Counted from the stretch's first letter, positions 1-7,535 are shown. The stretch is 8,771 nucleotides of DNA from Lachnoclostridium sp. (GCA_003445895.1 DMCD01000246.1:1-8771), one strand, 5' to 3'. Notes: a model not told the origin generated them from the letters alone. A program made the numbers and translations.

Positions 1-21
1 CAAAACAATGGAAATAGCGGG

Positions 22-179
22 GTCAGAAGTGGGACAGAATACATCTTGTCCAATACAGAATAGGGATTTTGGGATGTATTTCACTCTGACATGTCGTGAG
101 AGTACAGAATAATACATCTCAGAATGTCCTGCTGAAGAAAGCAGAGATGTGTTCACAGAAACCGACCCTTTAATACATC
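22..179. repeat. Two diverged hairpin-forming repeat units, no gene seen in 1-220
   Basis: This gene-free stretch carries the octamer AATACATC at 38-45, 111-118 and 172-179, and its reverse complement GATGTATT at 73-80 with a variant GATGTGTT at 146-153. The first two forward/inverted pairs have the same 35-bp offset and repeat with a 73-bp period, so two diverged tandem units are likely. ACAGAAT recurs at 34-40, 55-61 and 104-110. Unit 1 can fold further, because GTCAGAAGTG (22-31) is nearly complementary to TCACTCTGAC (81-90). Unit 2 contains an inner hairpin, CTGCT (129-133) with AGCAG (140-144), next to ACATCT/AGATGT (114-119/145-150). No convincing ORF or known RNA family is recognised. 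It could be a remnant of a small mobile element or part of a structured RNA. Confidence 0.5.
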
Positions 180-196
180 CTGGAGGGGTTCAAACT

Positions 197-218
197 CCGG
201 CTCTCAGGCTGGATTTTT
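197..218 (+). terminator. Possible plus-strand intrinsic terminator
   Basis: CCGGCT (197-202) pairs with GGCTGG (207-212), including two G-U pairs, around a CTCA loop. One A and then five T follow (214-218). This is the shape of a weak Rho-independent terminator for a transcript entering from the left edge on the plus strand, although no plus-strand gene is visible in the window. It would face the operon terminator just to its right. Confidence 0.35.
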
Positions 219-226
219 CCCGCTGG

Positions 227-267
227 AAAAGGCTGCCACACTCATTACAGTGCGACAGCCTCTTTTT
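227..267. terminator. Bidirectional intrinsic terminator ending the efflux operon
   Basis: AGGCTG at 230-235 pairs with CAGCCT at 256-261, and the stem continues inward as CACT (238-241 region) with AGTG (249-252), giving about 11 pairs and two mismatches around a short loop. On the minus strand the hairpin is followed by TTTT (230-227). On the plus strand it is followed by CTTTTT (262-267). It lies 16 bp past the stop codon of the last operon gene, so it is the natural transcript end. It may also stop transcription coming from the left. Confidence 0.8.
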
Positions 268-277
268 CTAATTACTC

Positions 278-1540
278 TTAAACTCCTGCAATATACCCCT
301 TCAGCGCCCACTGGTAGGTCTCCAGCGCCTGCTGCAGGTTCATATCCGCTGTCTCCAGCTCAATCTGTCTTGCTGCCAGGGAGTTCTGCGCATTCAGATA
401 CTCCAGGTTTCCGATCATGCCCAGCTGCAGCTTGGTGTCTGCGATGGACTGATTCTTCGTCTCGGTGGCCAGTGCCGCCTCCGCCGCCTGCAGGGCGGTC
501 TGATCCATCAGCACCGTATTGTACATGGTCCGCACCGAAGACCGGATGCTCTGCTCCTGGTTTGCGATGGTCCGTTCCATGTTCTTCCGCTCCGTCGAGC
601 CCTCCGTCATGTTGGACAGGAGTCTCTTGTTAACTTTCAGGGAAATGCTGCTGTCAACGGCCGTCTGTGCATCCACCTCGGGATTCATTCCCGCGATCAG
701 TGCCCGGTTGGCCCTGGGCAGGTCCTGAATCTCCGGCTGGTCGTTGTACTTCCATCCGGTGGCCAGGCACAGCTGCTGCCGCAGGTTCTCCACATTTGCC
801 TCCGCGGAGGTAATGCCGGACTGCAGGGACTGCACGGAATTCTGCGCCTTCAGCACATCCGTTGCCGTAGCCATGCCTACCGACTGCTGCCTCTGGGTCA
901 TCGCCAGAGACTGCTCCGCCAGCGCCAGATTCTGCTTCAGGGTCGCGATGGACTTCCGGGCCAGGTTGTAGGAAGCAAAGAGTCCCTGGGTCTGCACGAT
1001 AAGCCCCGTCTGGGTATTCTGATGTGCCAGGGCCTGGGTCTCGCTGTCTTCGTAGCTGGCATCTGCCGCCTGTCTGGTGGAGATGGAGGACTGTTCAATC
1101 ATGGCCGCCGCTGCCATCAGGGAGGCATAGGAGGAGCTCATGCTGGAAATCTGCTTCTGTGTGGCGGAATCCAGGGTCATCCCCACGGCCATGCCGCTCA
1201 TCATCTCCAGCGCATCCTTCATGGTGTCCGCGGTATCCCGAAGGCCTTCCGCCGAATCCTCCATGTCGTTGGCGCTGTCATACTGATTCTGCCGGATTTC
1301 ATTCTTATTCTTGACGGATCTTCCCTGCTGATAGGTGCCCTGATTGTTCAGATAGTGGGGATTGTACTCCTCCACCAGCATCTGCAGCTCATCGTATTCC
1401 ATGACATTGTCTCTGAGCCTTGCCCAGGTTGCCTCATCATGGGCAAACTGCGGGTTTTCCGCCAGCGCGGTCACAGGTGATGCGGCCGCACACGCCAGGC
1501 TCAGCACAAGTGCTGCCGCACGATATCTGATTCTTTTCAT
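278..1540 (-). CDS. TolC-like (OEP family) secreted helical protein, second paralog
   Basis: A 420-aa protein, last gene of the efflux operon. It starts at ATG 1540 with a strong AAGGAGG site (1548-1554) seven bases upstream. An N-terminal signal peptide is clear: basic residues at 2-7, a hydrophobic core at 8-22 and a likely cut after TALA (24-27). The rest is Ala/Gln/Glu-rich helix with two OEP-type repeats. The typical turn motif appears as SVGMATATDVL (220-230) and again as LGMIGNLEYLNAQ (373-385), each followed by a long heptad-like helix. It shares with its upstream neighbour a DNV.E.DE motif (44-51), an NP.Y motif (60-63) and the C-terminal YQWALKGYI-type end. It is longer than the neighbour mainly in the first half, where residues 92-150 include a Met/Gly stretch (MMSGMAVGM, 113-121). 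I see no beta-strand-rich segments where TolC has its outer-membrane barrel. It is inferred to be the exit duct or wall-spanning partner of the RND pump. OEP-like fold confidence is high; the role is inferred. Confidence 0.82.
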   Translation of the reverse strand: MKRIRYRAAALVLSLACAAASPVTALAENPQFAHDEATWARLRDNVMEYDELQMLVEEYNPHYLNNQGTYQQGRSVKNKNEIRQNQYDSANDMEDSAEGLRDTADTMKDALEMMSGMAVGMTLDSATQKQISSMSSSYASLMAAAAMIEQSSISTRQAADASYEDSETQALAHQNTQTGLIVQTQGLFASYNLARKSIATLKQNLALAEQSLAMTQRQQSVGMATATDVLKAQNSVQSLQSGITSAEANVENLRQQLCLATGWKYNDQPEIQDLPRANRALIAGMNPEVDAQTAVDSSISLKVNKRLLSNMTEGSTERKNMERTIANQEQSIRSSVRTMYNTVLMDQTALQAAEAALATETKNQSIADTKLQLGMIGNLEYLNAQNSLAARQIELETADMNLQQALETYQWALKGYIAGV

Positions 1541-1557
1541 TCGTTCGCCTCCTTAGG

Positions 1558-1583
1558 GGAATCCGCTTTAATAAGAGGATTCC
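1558..1583 (-). other. Intercistronic hairpin around the stop codon of the first TolC-like gene
   Basis: GGAATCC (1558-1564) and GGATTCC (1577-1583) form a perfect 7-bp inverted repeat. Its 12-base loop contains the TAA stop (1568-1570) of the upstream gene. The hairpin ends three bases before the AAGGAGG ribosome binding site of the next gene. No U-tract follows, so it is not a terminator. It may tune translation or mRNA processing between the two paralogs. Confidence 0.45.
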
Positions 1584-2728
1584 GAGATAAGTCCGTGCAT
1601 CGCCCAGTCATAGTCCTGCACAGCCTTTACCAGCGCCAGTCTCGCGCTCTCATGCGCCGCCTTCGCGTTCAGATAGGACATCTCCGCATTCAGATACTCC
1701 AACCGTCCCATCATGCCCAGGGAATTCTTCCGGTTGGCCGCATTCATATCATTCTGCGCCGCCAGCCAGCTGCTCTCGGAAGCTGCCAGTCCCTGCTGCT
1801 TTGCCTGCACCTCCCGGTACAGCTTTTCCATGGCGGCCCGGATGGTCTGCTCCGACACGTCAACACTTCTCTTCTTGGACGCCCGGTTAACCGCGCCGGC
1901 GGCGGAAGCATTCTTGATGCTCCGCAGGTCATAGTTCGTTCCGATGGCCGCTTCCGCATCGGTCTGCGGATTCATGGCGGCGATCCTTGTGATGTCCGCA
2001 TCGGGAATCGGTGCAAATTCCACCAGGTCGTCCGCATTCCAGCCGAGAAGAACCTGAATATTCTGCCGCATGGTGACAAGGCCGGACGAGGCCTGCTCCT
2101 GTCCCTTCATGGCCGAAAGCAGTCCCTGCTCCGCCGAGAGCACCTCCGCCTGGGAGGCGAGTCCCGCCGCTGCCAGCCGCGTCTGCATGTTCACATTGGC
2201 CTGGGCCAGCTCCACGGCCTTGTCGGCCACCGCCGCCTGGGCCTGCACCGTCTGGTACTGAATCACAAGATTCTCCACCACGCGGACCAGGGATCCCCGC
2301 ACCTGCAGAAGGGTATTCTTCTGGGCGGTGGGCAGCTCCCCGTTGGTCATCTTCTGGGCCTCGCGGCGCAGCGCCTGGGACATGGCGCGGTACTGCTCGT
2401 AGAGCACCCGGTCATCTTCCTTGATATCCTTTGCCTCTTCCATCAGGTCCGAGGCCTCATCGGTCAGACGGCCCGCGGCGTCCGCATTGAGAACCGCGCT
2501 GCTTATGGTGCTTCTCGTATTCCGGTAGGTCGGGTTGAACTTCTCGACTCTGCCTGCAATCTCGTCAAATTCCAGAACATTGTCTGTAAGCCTTGCCTGC
2601 AGCGCCGCATCCTGCTCCAGCTCTTCGTCCGTCGAACCGGGGCCCGCTGCCAGCGCCGGCACCGCCGGCGTAAGGCAGAGCAGAACCGCCGCAAGAAGAG
2701 CGCCTGACAGACCCTTGTATTTTCTCAT
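1568..2728 (-). CDS. TolC-like (OEP family) secreted helical protein, first paralog
   Basis: A 386-aa protein when started at ATG 2728. That start is preferred over an in-frame ATG at 2767 because GGGAGG (2735-2740) lies six bases upstream and the product then begins with a textbook signal peptide: MRKYK, a hydrophobic core to about residue 20, and a cut near PALAA (24-28). The longer form would add 13 residues (MTVCCGMRSGRLL) with no ribosome binding site. The mature part is almost entirely helical. Two OEP repeats show as AAGLASQAEVL (about 187-197) and LGMMGRLEYLNAE (337-349). DNVLEFDE (49-56) and FNPTY (64-68) match the downstream paralog. The link between the halves (about 270-291) is short and basic rather than a beta-hairpin. 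In Gram-negative pumps this family forms a trimeric channel docking on the adaptor and RND pump. Here a similar docking role is inferred from the operon. It is clearly a tandem duplicate of the next gene, though well diverged. Confidence 0.82.
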   Translation of the reverse strand: MRKYKGLSGALLAAVLLCLTPAVPALAAGPGSTDEELEQDAALQARLTDNVLEFDEIAGRVEKFNPTYRNTRSTISSAVLNADAAGRLTDEASDLMEEAKDIKEDDRVLYEQYRAMSQALRREAQKMTNGELPTAQKNTLLQVRGSLVRVVENLVIQYQTVQAQAAVADKAVELAQANVNMQTRLAAAGLASQAEVLSAEQGLLSAMKGQEQASSGLVTMRQNIQVLLGWNADDLVEFAPIPDADITRIAAMNPQTDAEAAIGTNYDLRSIKNASAAGAVNRASKKRSVDVSEQTIRAAMEKLYREVQAKQQGLAASESSWLAAQNDMNAANRKNSLGMMGRLEYLNAEMSYLNAKAAHESARLALVKAVQDYDWAMHGLISESSY

Positions 2729-2734
2729 CAAAAG

Positions 2735-2757
2735 CCTCCCGCTGCGCATGCCGCAGC
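2735..2757 (-). promoter_or_regulatory. Hairpin abutting the ribosome binding site of the first TolC-like gene
   Basis: GCTGCG (2741-2746) and CGCAGC (2752-2757) form a 6-bp GC-rich stem with a 5-base loop in the gap after the RND stop codon (2767-2769). The Shine-Dalgarno GGGAGG (2740-2735) begins directly at the foot of the stem and is six bases from ATG 2728. This arrangement decides the start of the TolC-like gene. It also suggests structure-tuned translation relative to the pump gene. Confidence 0.5.
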
Positions 2758-2766
2758 ACACAGTCA

Positions 2767-5700
2767 TCAGTCAAGATCCGGGAATTCCTCCTTGTGGCCT
2801 CCCCGGTTCATCACCTTGTAATATACCGGCAGCATCAGGAGGGAAAGCAGTGTGGATGCAAAAAGTCCGCCCACGTTAACCATCGCAAGACCCTGCATAA
2901 CTTCGCCGCTTCGTCCCAGGCCCAGGGCCATCGGTATCATCGACAGCACCGTGGTCAGCGTCGTCATGAGGATCGGGCGCAGTCTCGTCGCTCCGGCCTC
3001 AATCAGTGCCGTATCCACATCCATCGTATTCTTGTAGAGATTTGCCGTATCCACATAGAGGATTCCGGCATTTACCACCGTTCCGACCAGCATCAGGAAT
3101 CCCAGAAGGGACGTCATACTGATAGAAACGTCAAAGAGGAACAGGGAGCCGAAGACGCCGATCAGGGAGAAGGGGATCGTCGTCATAACCATGAAGGAGA
3201 ACTTCGGGGACTCGAACTGGGCCGCCATGACGACAAAGACCAGGAAAATAGCGGTCAGAATCGCCTTGCCCAGGGAGCCGAACTCCTCATTCTGCATCTC
3301 CATCTGCTGGTTGCCCGCACGCTCGATGCCTGCAATCAGGTTCGGCGCCACGGTCTCTTCATAGATCTGTGCTTCCAGCGACTTCTTCTCCTTCTCGGTC
3401 ACCGCGTCGGAGAAGGAACCGCTGATGGTCACCCGGTATTCCCGGTCGTCCCGGATAATAAAGGTCGGGCTGTCCTTGAAATAGATGTCCGCGATATCCG
3501 TCAGCGCAACAGAGCTGCCGGTCGGGGACTGCAGGACGATTCCCCGCACCTTGTCGATGGTGTCATACTCATCGTCGGCGTATTCCACCATGACGCTGAC
3601 ATCATCACCGTCCACATCCAGGGTGGTGGCTTCCTTGCCGCTCAGCATCATGTTGACGGTACCGCCCACCTGGGCTGCCGACAGGCCTTCTGCCTGGGCC
3701 TTCAGCGGGTCCACCTCAATCTGGATGACCGGCGCGGAATTCTCCAGCGTGGAGTGAATCTTGGTCACCTCCGGTCTGGCCTTCAGCGCCTCCACCACAT
3801 TGGCCGACACTTCCTTCAGATCCTCATACTGGGTGCCGGTGAGAATGTATTCCACATCGTTGGTGGTGAAGGAGGACATCTGGGTATCCGATGCCATCTT
3901 CAGGGAAATATTGGTGTCTGGAAGCGCGGTCAGATCCGGCTTCCAGTCATTGATAATCTCTTTGGTCGAGCGCTTTCGCTCATCCTTCAGGTAGGCCGTC
4001 AGGGTCGCATCGGAGCCCTGGGAAACGGAAAGGCCCGTGCTTCCGTAGGAAAGCATGTAGGACTTTACATCCTCGTCGGCCGCAACATAAGCCTCGACTT
4101 CCTGCAGAATCTCGTTGGCCGCCTCCACGGTAATACCGGGCCTGAGGCCTACGGTAACCTGCACCTGTCCGCCGTCCGTCTCCGGCATCAGCTCCGTGCG
4201 GATCTGGGTTGCCAGTCCGAAGGAAACGATCAGAAGCAGCACGCTGGCCAGCATGACCGCCTTCTTCCGCGGAAGAATCTTCTTCATGATCCAGCGGTAA
4301 TCCTTCTGCAGCTCCGCCACCATGCCGGAAAGCGGCGCATTCGTCTTCTCTCTCGGCCGGTACAGGGTGTAGCAGAGCGGTACCAGCGTCATGGCGGAGA
4401 TGAGGGATGCCAGCATACAGAACACGATGGTAAAGCCCAGAGGCTTGAACATCTGTCCGGAAAGACCCTGCATCATGGCCAGCGGCAGGAATACGACGCA
4501 GGTGGTGATAGTGGAACCGATGATGGAAGCCAGCACGATGCCGCTTCCCTCCAGCGCCGCCTGGTGGAATTCATTGAATCCCTTTCCTTCCGTGGCGCGG
4601 AAGCAGCTCTCCAGCACAACGATGGAGTTGTCTACCATCATGCCGACGCCGAGTACCAGGGCGCCCAGGGTAACAACGTTCAGGGAAAAGCCCATGGCGC
4701 TCATGGCAATCAGAGCCGCCAGAATGGAGAACGGAATCGAGGTTCCGACGATCAGGGATGCCTTGATGTCTCCAAAGAACAGGAAAATGATAACCATGGA
4801 GATAATAACCGCCGCCACCATGGTCTTCATCACCGTTCCGAGGGCCGAGTTGATGGAATCGCTGCTGTCATAGACCACGACAGCCTCCAGGTTCTCATTG
4901 CCCTCCTTCAGGCGGTCAATGGTCCGGAGCACGTCCCGGGAAAGCTCCGAAGCGGAGCTGGAATCCTGCATGTGAATTCCCAGGGCGATGGTGTCCTTGC
5001 CGTTGTAGCGGCCGATGCCCGACGCTTCCTTAAGGGATGTGGTGACATTTGCCACATCTCTCAGGTAGATGACATCGCCGGAGGCGAGGGTGATGGGAAC
5101 ATCCTTCAGACGTTCCATGTTATCGAACTCTACGCCGGTGCTGACCGACAGCTTCTGGTTGCCGACCTTCACCGTACCCGCCGGATAGGACAGGTCCGCC
5201 GAGCCCACGGCCGTCGCAAGGGAATTGAGACTCAGGTGGTACTGCGCCAGCTTCTCCGGCATGACCTCCACCTTGATATACTCTTCCTGTCCGCCGCTGA
5301 CGTCGATGCTGGCGACGGAACCCAGCTTTTCCAGCTCGGGCACTACATTGTTGTTTACATAGTTATACAGATTTGCCGCCGCATCATTGTTGACGGCGAT
5401 GGTCATGGACGCCATGGAGTTGATATTGAACTCCACGATCGTCGGGGTATCCACGTCATCGGGCAGACTCGTCTTCACCGCATCCATGGCCTTCTTTAAG
5501 TCCGTGTAGGCCTTGTCCATGTTGGTGCCGTACTCGTACTGCAGAAGAATAAAGGAAACATTCTCCATGGAGTAGCTGGTGGTCTGCTTGACGTTATTCA
5601 GAGTGGACAGATCGTCCTCGATCGGCTTTGTGACAAGCTCGCTCACATCCTCCGGAGCCGCGCCGGGATACATGGCGTAGACGACCATCATCGGCAGCTC

Positions 5701-5820
5701 CATATCCGGTGTCAGCTCCAGCTTGGAGGACAGCAGGGAAGAGCTTCCGAAGACAATCAGGCACAGCACCACGAGAAATGTGGTGACCGGGCGCCGGAGA
5801 ACCAGTTTCGTCAGTCCCAT
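2767..5820 (-). CDS. RND-family efflux transporter (HAE1/AcrB-like inner-membrane pump)
   Basis: A 1017-aa polytopic transporter of normal RND length that would use the proton gradient to export amphipathic compounds. It has the standard two-fold plan. TM1 is at about 12-31, a large extracytoplasmic loop at 32-330, TM2-TM6 at about 333-486, TM7 at about 520-540, a second loop at 541-850 and TM8-TM12 at about 852-1002. Hallmarks seen include FP-type porter text after TM1 (LTPDMELPMM, 36-45; YPGAAPEDVS, 51-60), GVGMMVDNSIVVLE (391-404) in TM4 and LVGTVVNAGILYVD (911-924) in TM10. Relative to AcrB, the Asp407/Asp408 pair is Asp397/Asn398 and the Lys940 position is Asn917, so the classical relay is only partly kept. 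Such VDN/NxG variants are, to my knowledge, common in Gram-positive RND pumps. It starts three bases after the adaptor stop, with GGAGG inside the adaptor's last codons. The substrate is unknown. Confidence 0.95.
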   Translation of the reverse strand: MGLTKLVLRRPVTTFLVVLCLIVFGSSSLLSSKLELTPDMELPMMVVYAMYPGAAPEDVSELVTKPIEDDLSTLNNVKQTTSYSMENVSFILLQYEYGTNMDKAYTDLKKAMDAVKTSLPDDVDTPTIVEFNINSMASMTIAVNNDAAANLYNYVNNNVVPELEKLGSVASIDVSGGQEEYIKVEVMPEKLAQYHLSLNSLATAVGSADLSYPAGTVKVGNQKLSVSTGVEFDNMERLKDVPITLASGDVIYLRDVANVTTSLKEASGIGRYNGKDTIALGIHMQDSSSASELSRDVLRTIDRLKEGNENLEAVVVYDSSDSINSALGTVMKTMVAAVIISMVIIFLFFGDIKASLIVGTSIPFSILAALIAMSAMGFSLNVVTLGALVLGVGMMVDNSIVVLESCFRATEGKGFNEFHQAALEGSGIVLASIIGSTITTCVVFLPLAMMQGLSGQMFKPLGFTIVFCMLASLISAMTLVPLCYTLYRPREKTNAPLSGMVAELQKDYRWIMKKILPRKKAVMLASVLLLIVSFGLATQIRTELMPETDGGQVQVTVGLRPGITVEAANEILQEVEAYVAADEDVKSYMLSYGSTGLSVSQGSDATLTAYLKDERKRSTKEIINDWKPDLTALPDTNISLKMASDTQMSSFTTNDVEYILTGTQYEDLKEVSANVVEALKARPEVTKIHSTLENSAPVIQIEVDPLKAQAEGLSAAQVGGTVNMMLSGKEATTLDVDGDDVSVMVEYADDEYDTIDKVRGIVLQSPTGSSVALTDIADIYFKDSPTFIIRDDREYRVTISGSFSDAVTEKEKKSLEAQIYEETVAPNLIAGIERAGNQQMEMQNEEFGSLGKAILTAIFLVFVVMAAQFESPKFSFMVMTTIPFSLIGVFGSLFLFDVSISMTSLLGFLMLVGTVVNAGILYVDTANLYKNTMDVDTALIEAGATRLRPILMTTLTTVLSMIPMALGLGRSGEVMQGLAMVNVGGLFASTLLSLLMLPVYYKVMNRGGHKEEFPDLD

Positions 5821-5823
5821 CCG

Positions 5824-6870
5824 TTACGCCTCCTTCTTCTGTGCCTTTGCCCCCTCAAAGAGCTCGGACGTCCAGGTAATAATCACTTCATCATTCTTGG
5901 AGATGCCTTCCAGAATCTCCGTCTTCTCGGAATCATAGATGCCGACGGTCACCGGAACCTCGTGCACCATCTCCCCGTCCAGAGTATAGACATAGGCCTG
6001 TCCGCCCGCATAGCTGACGGCCTTGGTGGGGATCACCATGGCATTCTCCGTCTGCTCGGAGGTCACGTAAAGCTTGACCTGGGCGCCGGTTGCCAGAGCA
6101 TTCGCATTGTCCACAGAGGCCTTCACCTTGAAGAGACCCGTAGCCGCATCCACCATGGAGCTGATCTCCGTGATGACGCCGGTATAATCGCTGCCGTTCT
6201 TCTCCAGCTCGATGCGGTCGCCCACATTGAGATTTCCGACGATGCGCTCTGTCACGCTGAAGGAGACGGACTTGCTTCCCTCCCCGGAAATGACGCAGAT
6301 CATGTTCTGCTGGGACACGTTATCGTGGACTTCCACGTTCACCGACTCCACCTTTCCGGAGATGGGGGCGGTCACGTCGCTGAATTCAATCTGGTTATTA
6401 TAGTTGAGCTTGGCGGAATCATACTGCAGCTGCGCCATCTTCGCCGCGGACTGGGCGGACTCCAGCTGCTGCTGGGAAATATCGCCGCCGGCTGCTAAAA
6501 CCTGCATTCTCTGCAGGTTCTTATTGGCGTCACTGACCGATACCGCAGCGGTATCCAGGGCAATCTTGGCGGAATCCACCATCTTGGTATCGATATGCAC
6601 CAGCTTCTGGCCCTCTTCCACCATATCCCCGGCCTTCACCGAAACCTCGGTGATCTCGCCGGCGGCCTTCGGGATGACATAGACAATGTCGGCCGGTTCG
6701 ATGGAGCCGGTAAGACCGGTCTTCAGGTAAATGCTGTCGGTGGCCGGGTTCTGGGTAGTTACCACCGGAACGGACGCCGCAACTTCCTTCTCCTGGGGTT
6801 TCAGGAGGCGCATGGCGACCAGGGCTAAAAGCACCAGCACAGCAACGCCGATTATCAGTTTTTTCTTCAT
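5824..6870 (-). CDS. RND efflux membrane-fusion adaptor (HlyD/AcrA-like)
   Basis: A 348-aa periplasmic-adaptor-type subunit. One N-terminal membrane anchor (residues 5-22, after MKKK) has no lipobox Cys, so the protein is anchored by a helix rather than lipid. The order is the family's usual one: first lipoyl half (about 63-96, AAGEITEVSVKAGDMVEEGQ at 69-88), a rather short helical hairpin (97-160, rich in Gln/Ala), second lipoyl half (163-195, APISGKVESVNV), a beta-barrel domain (about 200-270) and a membrane-proximal domain (about 278-335, VIPTKAV at 279-285). It would clamp the RND pump and dock with the TolC-like proteins. Its ATG overlaps the tetR stop (ATGA, 6867-6870), and GGAGGAG lies upstream within tetR, so the two genes are translationally coupled. 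Family assignment is firm; the partner proteins are inferred from the operon. Confidence 0.95.
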   Translation of the reverse strand: MKKKLIIGVAVLVLLALVAMRLLKPQEKEVAASVPVVTTQNPATDSIYLKTGLTGSIEPADIVYVIPKAAGEITEVSVKAGDMVEEGQKLVHIDTKMVDSAKIALDTAAVSVSDANKNLQRMQVLAAGGDISQQQLESAQSAAKMAQLQYDSAKLNYNNQIEFSDVTAPISGKVESVNVEVHDNVSQQNMICVISGEGSKSVSFSVTERIVGNLNVGDRIELEKNGSDYTGVITEISSMVDAATGLFKVKASVDNANALATGAQVKLYVTSEQTENAMVIPTKAVSYAGGQAYVYTLDGEMVHEVPVTVGIYDSEKTEILEGISKNDEVIITWTSELFEGAKAQKKEA

Positions 6871-7535
6871 CTCTTTTTCTCCTCCGTCATTGTCTGATTT
6901 TCTGTGCCGGCCGTCCTGTCGGTACGGAGCACGCCGTACTTCAGTATCGTCAGCTTGTTCTCAAAGTGTTCCCGCACCTCTTCTTCCGGCATTCCGCTCG
7001 TGGAATCCCGCATCTCCATGCCGATCACCATCATGGCCAGCTGAAGAAAGCTGAAGGCCTCGCCGTAGCTTATCTTCCATCCGCTCCCCACAACATACTT
7101 ATCATAAAAGGCGTGGATATTCGCCTCGGAACCGCCGAATTCCTCCAGTGTTTTCCGGGACGTACCGAACATCTCCGAGGAATTCACATAATTGACCACA
7201 TTTGCCATAAAGGCCTGGGTCTGTTCCGACTGATAGAAGGCCAGACAGTCATCAAAAATCTTCCGGAGCATGTACCAGATATCTCCTCCGGATTCCTCCA
7301 GATAATGTCCCGCGCTGGCCTGCATCACATTCCGCATCTCTTCCATGATAAACCGCAGAAGATCCCACTTGTCCTCGAAGTAGGTATAGAAGCTTCCGCG
7401 GGAAATCTCCGCATCCCGGATGATCCGGTTGATGGAGACCTTATCGATGGGCGCCCGGGCAAATTCCTTAAACGCAGCGTCACAGATGAGCCGCCGTTTT
7501 TCCTCCGGAAGCCTGTAAAACCGCTCTGATGCCAT
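6867..7535 (-). CDS. TetR/AcrR-family repressor, first gene of the efflux operon
   Basis: A 222-aa regulator. The N-terminal helix-turn-helix spans about residues 12-58 and carries the family signature: FKEFARAPIDKVSINRIIRDA (22-42) followed by ISRGSFYTYFEDKWDLL (44-60). The remaining 160 residues are helical and should form the ligand-binding and dimer domain; they match no ligand class I can name. ATG 7535 is preceded by AAGGGGA at suitable distance. The upstream promoter carries two perfect palindromes that are very probably this protein's own operators, so it would repress itself and the four export genes until an inducer binds. Having the repressor as first gene of the operon, not divergent, makes the circuit self-limiting. 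The gene ends in a 4-bp overlap with the adaptor gene. Confidence 0.93.
   Translation of the reverse strand: MASERFYRLPEEKRRLICDAAFKEFARAPIDKVSINRIIRDAEISRGSFYTYFEDKWDLLRFIMEEMRNVMQASAGHYLEESGGDIWYMLRKIFDDCLAFYQSEQTQAFMANVVNYVNSSEMFGTSRKTLEEFGGSEANIHAFYDKYVVGSGWKISYGEAFSFLQLAMMVIGMEMRDSTSGMPEEEVREHFENKLTILKYGVLRTDRTAGTENQTMTEEKKR

Noticed and set aside
183..202. tRNA T-arm-like string GGTTCAAACTCC
   Set aside because: The flanking bases do not make a proper 5-bp T stem and no acceptor, D or anticodon arms are present.
1595..2707. A 370-codon plus-strand frame opposite the first TolC-like gene
   Set aside because: His/Leu/Arg-rich antisense shadow with no recognisable domain or ribosome binding site; the minus-strand frame has signal peptide and OEP repeats.
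2729..2767. Extended start of the first TolC-like gene at 2767
   Set aside because: No ribosome binding site before 2767, and the 13 extra residues would precede an otherwise perfect signal peptide; ATG 2728 has GGGAGG at good spacing.
4262..4277. Perfect 16-bp palindrome TTCTTCCGCGGAAGAA inside the RND gene
   Set aside because: It encodes an ordinary Lys/Arg-rich stretch before TM7 (KILPRKK) and occurs once; most likely a codon coincidence, not an operator.
2794..5499. A 901-codon open frame on the plus strand
   Set aside because: It lies wholly antisense to the RND pump gene, is very rich in His/Arg/Gln/Gly, shows no domain, and arises from the G/C-ending codon bias of the real gene.
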